Below, piece by piece: positions 55,163 to 62,613 of a stretch of DNA of 64,000 nucleotides. Position numbers and translations under genes: made by a program. The number at the start of each line of letters is the position of its first letter. The first letter of the stretch is position 1. Source of the DNA: Hyphomicrobiaceae bacterium (GTDB taxonomy: Bacteria > Pseudomonadota > Alphaproteobacteria > Rhizobiales > Hyphomicrobiaceae); assembly GCA_020638035.1 (NCBI GenBank), contig JACKJI010000001.1, positions 1 through 64,000 of the forward strand, given 5' to 3'. The notes under the pieces are model-generated. The model was not told the DNA's origin. It made no database searches and saw only the letters and a list, made by a program, of their open reading frames with translations.

Positions 55163-56551
55163 TCAGTACTTTTGCTGCATCTTCGACTTGTGCTGATCGT
55201 AGCGCATCGACTTGCGCGTCTTCTCCCAGGCCTGCGCATCGAGATTGCTCGCCGCCTCGCTCTGCTTCATTTCCAGCTCTTGCAGTTCTTTCACCGCAGC
55301 AGGCGAAGCAGCGCCCTCGCCCGAGCCATAAAGATCACGCGCATTCTTCAGGTAGGCAGCATTTCCTTCGAGCAGCTTGCGAGCCCCGGCGATGTCGCCC
55401 TTGTCGCGCAACTCGACGGCCTTCTCGCTGGTCTCGGTCGCGACCTGTGTCGAGACCTGGCTCATGACGGCCTTGTTGATGCTCTTTTCCACCTCGTCGG
55501 CCGATTCGGAATAGCGGCCAGCCGCACGCGTCTCGGCCTGCCGGCGATCACCGGAGCCAAGCTCCAGATAGCTCACCTTGACATTCGCCACCTCGGCCTC
55601 GCCCGCCTTGCGCACTTCGGGGGCATCGAGTTCGACGACGAAGTAACGCTCGTTGGCGCCCTGGAGCTGGTTGAGCTTCATGCGGATGCGATTACCCTCG
55701 ATCGTAGCCTCGCGCCCCAGGACGCGGACCGGCTTGTAGCCGATGCGGCATTCGATCTCGATCTCGATGTCCTGCGCGGTGATCGACAGAGCATCACCAA
55801 ATTCGGCATCGAAGATCCGCGTCAGGTCCCGCGCATCCTCGACGAAGGCATGGTTGCCATCGCTGGCGGCGGCGAGACGGCTCATCAGGTCCTCGTTGTA
55901 ATCGAGCCCAAGACCGATAGTCGTCACCGACATGCCGGCTGAACCGAGTTCGCGCCCAAGCTCAGCCAGCTCACGCGGCGAGGATGGTCCCACATTGGCG
56001 AGACCGTCGGACAACAGGATCACGCGGTTGACGCGATCGGCTTTGAGATTGCGTTTCACCTCGTCGGCGCCAGCAACGACGCCGGCATGAAGTGCGGTGC
56101 GGCCGTCGGCCTCGAGCGCGGAGATCTTGGCGCCGAGCGCATGATCACTGCCGAGCCTGGTCGCACGCTGCAACACGTCGACACCGTGGTTATAGGCGAC
56201 GAGTGCGACGATATCATCGGATGACAACCGTTCGAGCGCGACCTTCGCCGCCGCCTTGGCGGAAGCGATGCGCTCGCCCTTCATCGAGCCTGAGCGATCG
56301 AGAACCAGCGCGACGTTGACCGGCGGACGCTTTGCTCGTCCGGCGATCGGCGCCCCCTTGACCGATAGGCGCAAGTAGATCTTGCCCGGTTTGCCGATCG
56401 GAAGCACCGAATGGCCAAGTTCAGCATCGACCGTTACAGTTCCGGATGGCGTCGCACTCGCGGCAAACGCCGTGCCTGTATCGAGTGCCGCAAGGCTCAG
56501 CACACCGAGCACCGCGCCCACACTGTGAGAAAATATCTTCGGTTTCGACAT
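55163..56551 (-). CDS. Secreted von Willebrand factor A domain protein
   Basis: A 462-residue periplasmic protein with a signal peptide (AVLGVLSLAALDTGTAFAAS). The VWA domain (from ~75) has an intact metal-ion site: VALVLDRSGSMKGERI (DxSxS), a Thr in DGRTALHAGV and LLSDGLANVG. After it, about 230 residues of beta and helical structure follow, ending in a Gln/Lys-rich tail. It is similar in layout to YfbK-type proteins. AGGAGG stands 3 bases before the start. Its role is unknown; protein-protein interaction at the envelope is likely. Confidence 0.85.
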   Translation of the reverse strand: MSKPKIFSHSVGAVLGVLSLAALDTGTAFAASATPSGTVTVDAELGHSVLPIGKPGKIYLRLSVKGAPIAGRAKRPPVNVALVLDRSGSMKGERIASAKAAAKVALERLSSDDIVALVAYNHGVDVLQRATRLGSDHALGAKISALEADGRTALHAGVVAGADEVKRNLKADRVNRVILLSDGLANVGPSSPRELAELGRELGSAGMSVTTIGLGLDYNEDLMSRLAAASDGNHAFVEDARDLTRIFDAEFGDALSITAQDIEIEIECRIGYKPVRVLGREATIEGNRIRMKLNQLQGANERYFVVELDAPEVRKAGEAEVANVKVSYLELGSGDRRQAETRAAGRYSESADEVEKSINKAVMSQVSTQVATETSEKAVELRDKGDIAGARKLLEGNAAYLKNARDLYGSGEGAASPAAVKELQELEMKQSEAASNLDAQAWEKTRKSMRYDQHKSKMQQKY

Positions 56552-56769
56552 AACTCCTCCTGCAAAAGCTGAGGGAGGCTATGGCGAGGATGCGGCGGAA
56601 GCGGGCAGTCTCCAGGGCGGAAATGGGGTAACAAGACAACGTCAGATGAACGCGGTGGCAAAGCTGCGGCAATTGCACGAAACGGACGGAATTCTTGCGA
56701 ACAAGGTGGCAGCGCGCGGCATTGCGGACGCACCGGGCGCCCATGGCACACCGAATCTGTCGTTGTCGA

Positions 56770-57576
56770 TTACGGCCGACCCGGAACCTCGCGCAGCTCC
56801 GTCGACCTTCTGAAATGCGCAGAACGGTGAGTACCGACCGGGAGATGGATGATCTCGGCAGACTCCGACGCCACCGTCGAAGATGGCGCATTGGGCATGG
56901 AACGTATCGAACCCAAACGTCCATGTCGGATGTCGACGATGCTCGTTGCGACACGCGCGACCTCGCCTGGATCATGGCTGACGAGCACCATGGGCAGACC
57001 GACTTCATCCCTGAGACGCTCGATCAAGGTAAGGATCTGCGACCGGCGTTCCAGATCAAGCGCGGCCAGCGGCTCGTCCATCAGCAGCAGCCGCGGCTTT
57101 GCGAGCAGGGCCCGTCCGATTGCCACCCGCTGCTTCTCGCCGCCCGAAAGGGCATCGGGATTCCGATCCATGAGATGTCCGATGCCGAGCAGCGCAACGA
57201 TGTCGTCGAGCCCCAGGCCGTGTTCGTATCGCGGCGCGAACCAGCGGCCATAAAGCAGATTCCTGCGTACCGTGAGATGTGGAAAGAGGCGGCCATCCTG
57301 AAAGACATAGCCGATCCGCCGCCGCGACTGGCGCACGTTGATCTTCATCGCGGTGTCGAGCAGCGTCATACCGTCGAGCCTGATGTGGCCCTGGTCCGGC
57401 GTGAAGACACCGGCGATCGCGTTAAGAATTGTCGTCTTGCCCGAGCCGGATGGACCGACGAGTGCTAGAGCGCGGGCATCGACGGTAAAGCCCACATCAA
57501 GGCTGAAGGCCGCGTTGTCCGAACCGCGTCGGGCGCGCGAGACGAAGCCATGGCGGAGCTGGACATCGAGTTGCAT
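56770..57576 (-). CDS. modC: Molybdate ABC transporter ATP-binding protein ModC, C-terminally short
   Basis: A 268-residue ABC ATPase. LVGPSGSGKTTILNAIAG is the Walker A, GYVFQDGRLFPHLTVRRNLLYG the Q-loop region, NPDALSGGEKQRVAIGRALL the signature, and RLLLMDEPLAALD the Walker B; these match ModC closely. Typical ModC (~350 residues) has a C-terminal TOBE/Mop domain that binds molybdate and gives feedback inhibition. Here only ~40 residues follow the ATPase core, so that domain is missing. It starts 2 bases after modB. The minus-strand order ferredoxin, ferritin-like, modA, modB, modC suggests one operon. Confidence 0.9.
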   Translation of the reverse strand: MQLDVQLRHGFVSRARRGSDNAAFSLDVGFTVDARALALVGPSGSGKTTILNAIAGVFTPDQGHIRLDGMTLLDTAMKINVRQSRRRIGYVFQDGRLFPHLTVRRNLLYGRWFAPRYEHGLGLDDIVALLGIGHLMDRNPDALSGGEKQRVAIGRALLAKPRLLLMDEPLAALDLERRSQILTLIERLRDEVGLPMVLVSHDPGEVARVATSIVDIRHGRLGSIRSMPNAPSSTVASESAEIIHLPVGTHRSAHFRRSTELREVPGRP

Positions 57577-57578
57577 GA

Positions 57579-58268
57579 TCAGGCATCCCGAAGCGTCATG
57601 CGGCGTGCCATGGCTTCCGACACAACGAGTGCCAGGATCGACACGAGGGCGGCGAGAAGAGCAAGGCGCATCGCGCTGCCGTCGGCGCCGGGCGTCTGCA
57701 CATAGCCGTAGATGGCGACGGGGATCGTCCGCGTCTCGCCAGGAATGGCCGAGACAAAGGTGATCGTGGCGCCGAACTCGCCCAGCGCCTTCGCAAAGGC
57801 CAGCACCGCGCCGGCAAGGATACCGGGAACCGTCAACGGCAAGGTAATCGTGAGAAACACCCACAGCGGATTGGCGCCGAGCGATCCGGCTGCCTGCTCG
57901 TAGCGCAGGTCGACGGCCTCCAGCGACAGGCGTACGGAGCGCACAAGCAGCGGGAAGCCCATGATTGCCGCCGCCAACACCGCACCGGTCCAACGGAAGG
58001 ACAGGACGATACCGAACTGGGATTCCAGAAGCTGCCCGACTGGACCCCGCCGTCCGAACGTCACGAGCAACAGGTACCCGGTGACGACAGGCGGCAGCAC
58101 GAGCGGCAGATGGACGACGCTGTCCAGCAGCGAGCGGCCCGGAAAACGCAACCGTGAAATCGCGAAGGCCGCAGCAATGGCGAACGGAATGCTGAACAGC
58201 GTCGCAGAGAACGCCACCTTCAGGCTGAGCTGGAGGGCGCTCAACTCTTCTGGTGTCAGCATTTCCAT
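57579..58268 (-). CDS. modB: Molybdate ABC transporter permease ModB
   Basis: A 229-residue inner-membrane permease with five to six helices. LVLPPVVTGYLLLVTFGRRGP and the EAA loop LGANPLWVFLTITLPLTVPG are typical, as is AFAKALGEFGATITFVSAIPG. It carries molybdate through the membrane, driven by ModC. GGGAGAGA stands in front of the ATG at 58268; 58262 is a second possibility. The gap to modA is 8 bases. Confidence 0.95.
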   Translation of the reverse strand: MEMLTPEELSALQLSLKVAFSATLFSIPFAIAAAFAISRLRFPGRSLLDSVVHLPLVLPPVVTGYLLLVTFGRRGPVGQLLESQFGIVLSFRWTGAVLAAAIMGFPLLVRSVRLSLEAVDLRYEQAAGSLGANPLWVFLTITLPLTVPGILAGAVLAFAKALGEFGATITFVSAIPGETRTIPVAIYGYVQTPGADGSAMRLALLAALVSILALVVSEAMARRMTLRDA

Positions 58269-58276
58269 TCTCTCCC

Positions 58277-59089
58277 TCAGTTTGTCTTGTTGCAATCGTT
58301 GGCGCACGTCAGCGTCTTGAAGCCATGGCGACCAAAGATAGCGGCGGCCTCACGGCTCGAAAGGTAATCGAGGAATGCGGCTGCACGCTCATCCTTCGCC
58401 TCACGCGTCAGCGCGGCCGGGTAGACGATCGGGGCGTGCGTATCAGGCGAGAAGGTCGCCAACACGCGGACATCGGGCTCGGCGGCCGCATCGGAGGCAT
58501 AGACGATGCCGAGCGGTGCCTCGCCGCGCGCAACGAGGGCAAGTGCTGCACGCACATCGGGAGCCTGTGCCAACCGATTCTCGAGCGTTGACCAGATGCC
58601 CAGATGTTCGAGTGCTGCACGGGCATACTTGCCGGCGGGCACCGCCGACGTCTCGGCGACCGCAAGACGGCCATCCCCGAGCTGCGGCATCAGGTCCACG
58701 CCCGGCTGCAACGAGATGTCTGCCACTGCATCCTTTGGCGCGACCAGAACGAGTTCATTGCCGAGTAAGGGCTGCCGTGTCGCTGGCACGATGGCATCGT
58801 TCTTTTCGAGAAGATCCATCCAGCCCTGATCGGCAGAGATGAAGATCTGCGCCGGAGCTCCCGCCAGAATCTGCTTGGCGAGCGTCGAAGACGCGGCGTA
58901 GGAGACGACGACCGCGCGTCCCGTGGCGCTCTGATAGCGGCCGGCCACATCATCGAGCGCGTTCTTCAGGCTCGCGGCGGCGAAGACGAGAACCGGCTCA
59001 TCTTCCGCACGTGAGGCCATCGAGACGACAAGCTGCGCAACTGCCAGGATCAACATCAGGGCGATGCGCGGACAGGCTGTTCGTTTCAC
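58277..59089 (-). CDS. modA: Molybdate-binding periplasmic protein ModA
   Basis: A 270-residue solute-binding protein with signal peptide (LMLILAVAQLVVSMASRAE). LVFAAASLKNALDDVAGRY is the hallmark start of the mature ModA, with ligand serines; SYAASSTLAKQI and VALVARGEAPLGIVYASDA follow. It captures molybdate (or tungstate). It is the first mod gene and lies 102 bases after the ferritin-like gene on the same strand. No separate promoter or terminator is evident in that gap, so transcription from the nif control region is plausible. Confidence 0.95.
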   Translation of the reverse strand: MKRTACPRIALMLILAVAQLVVSMASRAEDEPVLVFAAASLKNALDDVAGRYQSATGRAVVVSYAASSTLAKQILAGAPAQIFISADQGWMDLLEKNDAIVPATRQPLLGNELVLVAPKDAVADISLQPGVDLMPQLGDGRLAVAETSAVPAGKYARAALEHLGIWSTLENRLAQAPDVRAALALVARGEAPLGIVYASDAAAEPDVRVLATFSPDTHAPIVYPAALTREAKDERAAAFLDYLSSREAAAIFGRHGFKTLTCANDCNKTN

Positions 59090-59191
59090 AGCACCACTCC
59101 TTCTAGCCCACGCCCCCCGAAAGTTCGGCCATCCGCTGATGCGGCATCGAACACCATGGCGAGGGCATACATCATCATTCCACGAACCGGT

Positions 59192-59686
59192 TTACGTGCC
59201 CGACATCGCTGCAGACTGCTTGCGCTCGTCGATCCATTGCTCAAGCCACATGACATGCTCGGCCTCCTCCTCGACGAACTCTTTTGCAAGCACGCGGATC
59301 TCGGGATTGGTCGCCTCTTCGAAGACCTTCTTGTAGAAGGCATGGCCACGCTTTTCGCTTTCCAGCGCGATCTCGATCGCCTCATCGTAGGCGATCATTG
59401 GATCAGTGGCCCAGATTGCTGCGGTTTCCGGACTCTCGAAGTCCGGCCATTGGTATTCGCGCGGCAGCATCACCGGTACATCGCGAAATCCCGCACGTGC
59501 CTTCGCGTCGGCGAGGTGCAGCCGCGAGTAATCCGAAAGCTTGCGAAAGAGCTTGCCGACCTCGTGATTGCCGGACCCTTCCATCGCGTCGGCAAGCTGA
59601 CCGAAGCGGAGTGTCGCTTCTTCCTCCAACTTGATGGCATAGCTCAGGAACAGCTCGACCGAGGTCGTGAGATCATCGTCGGACAT
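59192..59686 (-). CDS. Ferritin-like (rubrerythrin-type) di-iron protein
   Basis: A 164-residue four-helix-bundle protein. Ligand motifs occur in pairs: KLEEEATLRFGQLADAM with HLADAKARAG (E-x-H type), and EIALESEKRGHAFYKKVFEE with EFVEEEAEHVMWL. This is the rubrerythrin/ferritin-like di-iron arrangement; the rubredoxin part of classical rubrerythrin is absent. It could scavenge peroxide or hold iron to protect nitrogenase. It is second in the ferredoxin-mod operon, 28 bases after the ferredoxin stop. Start 59686 is chosen; 59707 is an alternative. Confidence 0.8.
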   Translation of the reverse strand: MSDDDLTTSVELFLSYAIKLEEEATLRFGQLADAMEGSGNHEVGKLFRKLSDYSRLHLADAKARAGFRDVPVMLPREYQWPDFESPETAAIWATDPMIAYDEAIEIALESEKRGHAFYKKVFEEATNPEIRVLAKEFVEEEAEHVMWLEQWIDERKQSAAMSGT

Positions 59687-59714
59687 TGGCGTCCATCTCC
59701 CTAGCAACGTACAA

Positions 59715-60080
59715 TCAGGCGCCGCCGGGGCTGCCCGTGAACTTTACGCGGATCTCTTCGTCGCGGACGATGTACTGGCAGGCGAGCCGGTAGCGCGGCA
59801 TGAGGTCGTTTACCTCAGCGCGTGCAATATCCTCCGTAGTAAGCTTGCCAAGAGACTTCAGAAGCCCCTTTTCCTTATCGGTGAGCATCTCGCCCATCGA
59901 TTTGTCTGAGAGGTGCTCGACCTCGATCAGGCAGGAGCCGCAATTGCCGTCACGACAATCGAACGGCAACGGGATGTCGTGCTTCTCTGCAATCGACAGG
60001 ATCGTGCCGCGATCGCCAGCGATCGCATAAACGGTGACGTCCTTGTGCAGTAGCGGGGACGAAAAGGTGACGAGAGCCAT
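59715..60080 (-). CDS. nif-associated [2Fe-2S] ferredoxin
   Basis: A 121-residue plant-type [2Fe-2S] ferredoxin. Three cluster cysteines lie in FDCRDGNCGSCLIEVEHL (C-x4-C-x2-C) and the fourth in YRLACQYIVRD. After the first three is an insert with MLTDKEKGLL, as in nif-linked members of the FdxD/FdI group. It probably carries electrons to nitrogenase or to cofactor assembly. I start at 60080, which has GGAG 5 bases upstream; ATG 60098 is inside the untranslated leader. It is first in an operon controlled by the sigma-54 promoter at 60153. Confidence 0.88.
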   Translation of the reverse strand: MALVTFSSPLLHKDVTVYAIAGDRGTILSIAEKHDIPLPFDCRDGNCGSCLIEVEHLSDKSMGEMLTDKEKGLLKSLGKLTTEDIARAEVNDLMPRYRLACQYIVRDEEIRVKFTGSPGGA

Positions 60081-60152
60081 TTGAACTCCATTCTCCATAC
60101 GAAAAACAATCGATCGGGCGCAGGCGATTGACCTGCGGTTCGGAGACGGTTC

Positions 60153-60168
60153 TGCAATTGACGTGCCG
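60153..60168 (-). promoter_or_regulatory. Sigma-54 promoter for the ferredoxin-mod operon
   Basis: On the minus strand the sequence reads CGGCACGTCAATTGCA, matching TGGCAC-N5-TTGC with one mismatch and exact GG-N10-GC spacing. Transcription would begin near 60142, about 60 bases before the ferredoxin start. Confidence 0.85.
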
Positions 60169-60223
60169 ACGATTAACTGATTGTTTTCATGCAATAAATT
60201 TGATTGTCGCAAATCGTCCGTAC

Positions 60224-60239
60224 TGTCGAAAAGCCAACA
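60224..60239. promoter_or_regulatory. NifA upstream activator site (shared)
   Basis: TGT-N10-ACA exactly matches the NifA-binding consensus. Its centre is about 90 bases upstream of the predicted ferredoxin start of transcription and about 177 from that of nifA, within the range used by NifA. Confidence 0.75.
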
Positions 60240-60381
60240 ACGCGGATCCCACTGTAAGTGCGCTCGGCCTGCTCAAATTATAGGCAGCCCTGACTGCGCG
60301 GTGGTGCATCGCAAAAATGCAGTTTGCTCAAGATAAAACAATGAATTGAATGAAACTTGGGCGCGACATTGCGCGTTATCG

Positions 60382-60397
60382 TGGCTAGCCTATTGCA
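60382..60397 (+). promoter_or_regulatory. Sigma-54 promoter for nifA
   Basis: TGGCTAGCCTATTGCA has exact GG-N10-GC spacing and the TTGC element. Transcription would start near 60408, 54 bases before the nifA start codon. It implies nifA can amplify its own expression. Confidence 0.75.
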
Positions 60398-60461
60398 ATG
60401 CAGCAAGCGCAGGGCGATGCCCGACGAATCTGAACCAAGTCACCACTCAGGAGGTGGCAAG

Positions 60462-62300
60462 ATGAGCGCAATCCGGCAATCCGATAGCTCCGTGATCTAT
60501 CCCGGTGGAAACCTCCACGGCGACGCCTTGCAGGCAAGCGGACGCCATGGCGATGCGGGAAGCCGACCCACAAACAGCAAGCCCCGCGAACTTACCGAAG
60601 TGTCGCTGAGCGGCATCTACGAGATCTCCAAGATCCTTGCCCGGCCGGCACGGCTGGAGTCGACGCTTTCCAATGTTCTGAACCTGCTGTCGAGCTTCCT
60701 CGACCTGCGTCACGGCACGATCATGCTGATGGACGTCGACGAGGAGCGCGGCTGCTATGTCGGCACCTGCTGGTCGGAGGGGCTGGAGTCAGGCGGGTCG
60801 ATCGACCATCCGCGCGCTGCACTCGACCAGATCGTTGCAACGGCGATGCCGCTGATCGTCAACAACGTACAGGTCAACCCGCTGTTTGAGGGTTCCGCCC
60901 TTTCTCGCGCAACCGAAGCGGCAGCGTTCATCGGCGTGCCTATCAAGATCGAAGGTCGGGTCATCGGTACATTGTCCATCGACCGTCCCGCCAACCAGGG
61001 CAACCGGTCAGGCTTCGATCACGATGTGCGTTTCCTGTCGATGATCGCAAATCTCATCGGCCAGACGGTGCACTTGCATCGTGTCATCGCGCGCGACCGC
61101 GAACGGCTGATGGAACACAACCGCCGGCTGGAAAAGCAACTGATCGTCACCCAACCCGCGCGGATGCGAAAAAACATTTTCGGCATCGTCGGCGACAGCA
61201 AGCCAATACGTGCCTTGATCGAAAAGGTGCAGGTGGTGGCCAAGTCCAACGCCACAGTGCTGCTGCGGGGTGAGTCTGGAACCGGAAAAGAACTGTTCGC
61301 CCGTGCGATCCACGAGCTGTCACCACGCGCAAAGGCCCCCTTCGTGAAGGTCAACTGCGCGGCCCTGCCCGAATCTGTCCTTGAATCAGAGCTGTTTGGA
61401 CACGAGAAGGGCGCTTTTACGGGCGCGATCAGCGCGCGCAAGGGACGCTTCGAGCTTGCCGATGGAGGTACGATTTTTCTCGACGAAATCGGAGAGATCT
61501 CACCGGCCTTTCAGGCGAAGTTGTTGAGGGTTCTGCAAGAGGGCGAGTTCGACCGCGTCGGTTCGACGAAGACGCAGAAGGTGAATGTGCGTGTTGTGGC
61601 CGCGACCAACAAGGATCTGGAAGACGCCGTGACCCGCGGCACATTCCGGGCTGATCTCTACTACCGAATCTCGGTCATACCTCTGTTGCTGCCTGCATTG
61701 CGGGACCGCAAGAGCGACATCCCCGCGCTTGCCCAGGAGTTCCTGACGCAATTCAACAAGGAGAACGACCGCGAGCTGGCGCTGACAGACGGCGCGCTCG
61801 GTGTCCTGAAGTCGTGCTACTTTCCGGGCAACGTGCGCGAGCTGCAGAACTGCATCTATCGCACGGCGACCATGACGCACGGCAATACGATCGACGCGAA
61901 CGACTTTGGATGCGGTCATGGCGAGTGTCTCTCGGCAACGCTGTGGAAATCGCGCCAGCGCGTCGCTGAGCCTCGCAGCCCAGCAGGCATCTCGCTGCCC
62001 AATGCCTCGATGCCTTCACGGCAGCCAGGCACGCGATCGGAACTGGCGTCCCACGACGCAGATGACTCCGATCCCGTCGTCAAGCCGTGCACATGCGGCG
62101 CCGAGGTTCCAGGTGAAGGACCGTGTATTTCGCCTGACGCATGCGCACCAACGGGACTGCTGGTGTCGCGCGACAAGCTGGTCGACGCGATGGAACGGTC
62201 AGGATGGGTGCAGGCGAAGGCGGCGCGCATGCTGAATCTGACACCACGGCAGGTCGGCTACGCTTTGAAGCGCCACAACGTGCCGATCAAGCGCTTCTGA
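60462..62300 (+). CDS. nifA: NifA, sigma-54-dependent activator of nitrogen-fixation genes (oxygen-sensitive type)
   Basis: A 612-residue enhancer-binding protein. After a variable N-terminus come a GAF domain (residues ~60-200) and the AAA+ domain with GESGTGKELFARAIHE (Walker A), GAFTGAISARKGRFE (sigma-54 contact) and GTIFLDEIGE (Walker B). A linker and a FIS-type helix-turn-helix (AKAARMLNLTPRQVGYALKRHN) complete it. Cysteines at 452, 464, 484 and 489 have spacing C-x11-C-x19-C-x4-C, the hallmark of redox-sensitive rhizobial NifA, and a further Cys cluster follows. The start at 60462 is fixed by GGAGGTGG. It should activate the promoters noted at 60153, 60382 and 62537. Confidence 0.97.
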   Translation: MSAIRQSDSSVIYPGGNLHGDALQASGRHGDAGSRPTNSKPRELTEVSLSGIYEISKILARPARLESTLSNVLNLLSSFLDLRHGTIMLMDVDEERGCYVGTCWSEGLESGGSIDHPRAALDQIVATAMPLIVNNVQVNPLFEGSALSRATEAAAFIGVPIKIEGRVIGTLSIDRPANQGNRSGFDHDVRFLSMIANLIGQTVHLHRVIARDRERLMEHNRRLEKQLIVTQPARMRKNIFGIVGDSKPIRALIEKVQVVAKSNATVLLRGESGTGKELFARAIHELSPRAKAPFVKVNCAALPESVLESELFGHEKGAFTGAISARKGRFELADGGTIFLDEIGEISPAFQAKLLRVLQEGEFDRVGSTKTQKVNVRVVAATNKDLEDAVTRGTFRADLYYRISVIPLLLPALRDRKSDIPALAQEFLTQFNKENDRELALTDGALGVLKSCYFPGNVRELQNCIYRTATMTHGNTIDANDFGCGHGECLSATLWKSRQRVAEPRSPAGISLPNASMPSRQPGTRSELASHDADDSDPVVKPCTCGAEVPGEGPCISPDACAPTGLLVSRDKLVDAMERSGWVQAKAARMLNLTPRQVGYALKRHNVPIKRF

Positions 62301-62455
62301 ACCTTCGACATAGCGACATTCCCGTCGCCGATATCGCCGTCACCGATGCAGTGCGGATACCTCCCGAGTGCGAGGCGTCCGCACTTCGCATTTCCGGAGG
62401 ACGCTGCGTACCGTCGTATCTGCCCCACATGGTGGTCCAGCCGGCCCGCCTCCCG

Positions 62456-62471
62456 TGTTGGCTTTGCGACA
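62456..62471. promoter_or_regulatory. NifA upstream activator site for nifB
   Basis: TGT-N10-ACA, centred about 100 bases before the predicted nifB transcription start. An inverted repeat, TGTCGGC (62477-62483) with GCCGACA (62492-62498), follows directly and may be a second protein site or the nifA terminator. Confidence 0.75.
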
Positions 62472-62536
62472 TGGCGTGTCGGCAATCGGCCGCCGACAAA
62501 TCAAGCAAATCATCGCAATTACAATTGCTTATGCTT

Positions 62537-62552
62537 TGGCACCAGCATTGCA
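62537..62552 (+). promoter_or_regulatory. Sigma-54 promoter for nifB
   Basis: TGGCACCAGCATTGCA is a perfect match to TGGCAC-N5-TTGCA with GG-N10-GC spacing. The start of transcription would be near 62564, which rules out the ATG at 62572 and supports 62614. Confidence 0.9.
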
Positions 62553-62613
62553 ATAGGACCTACTGCGTTCAATGAAAAAGTCTTCCGGTGCTCAATCCGA
62601 AAGTGAGGTGCGC

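Noticed and set aside
60181..60461. FNR/FixK box (TTGAT-N4-ATCAA) in front of nifA
   Set aside because: Only a TTGAT half (60199-60204 region) is found; the second half does not match.
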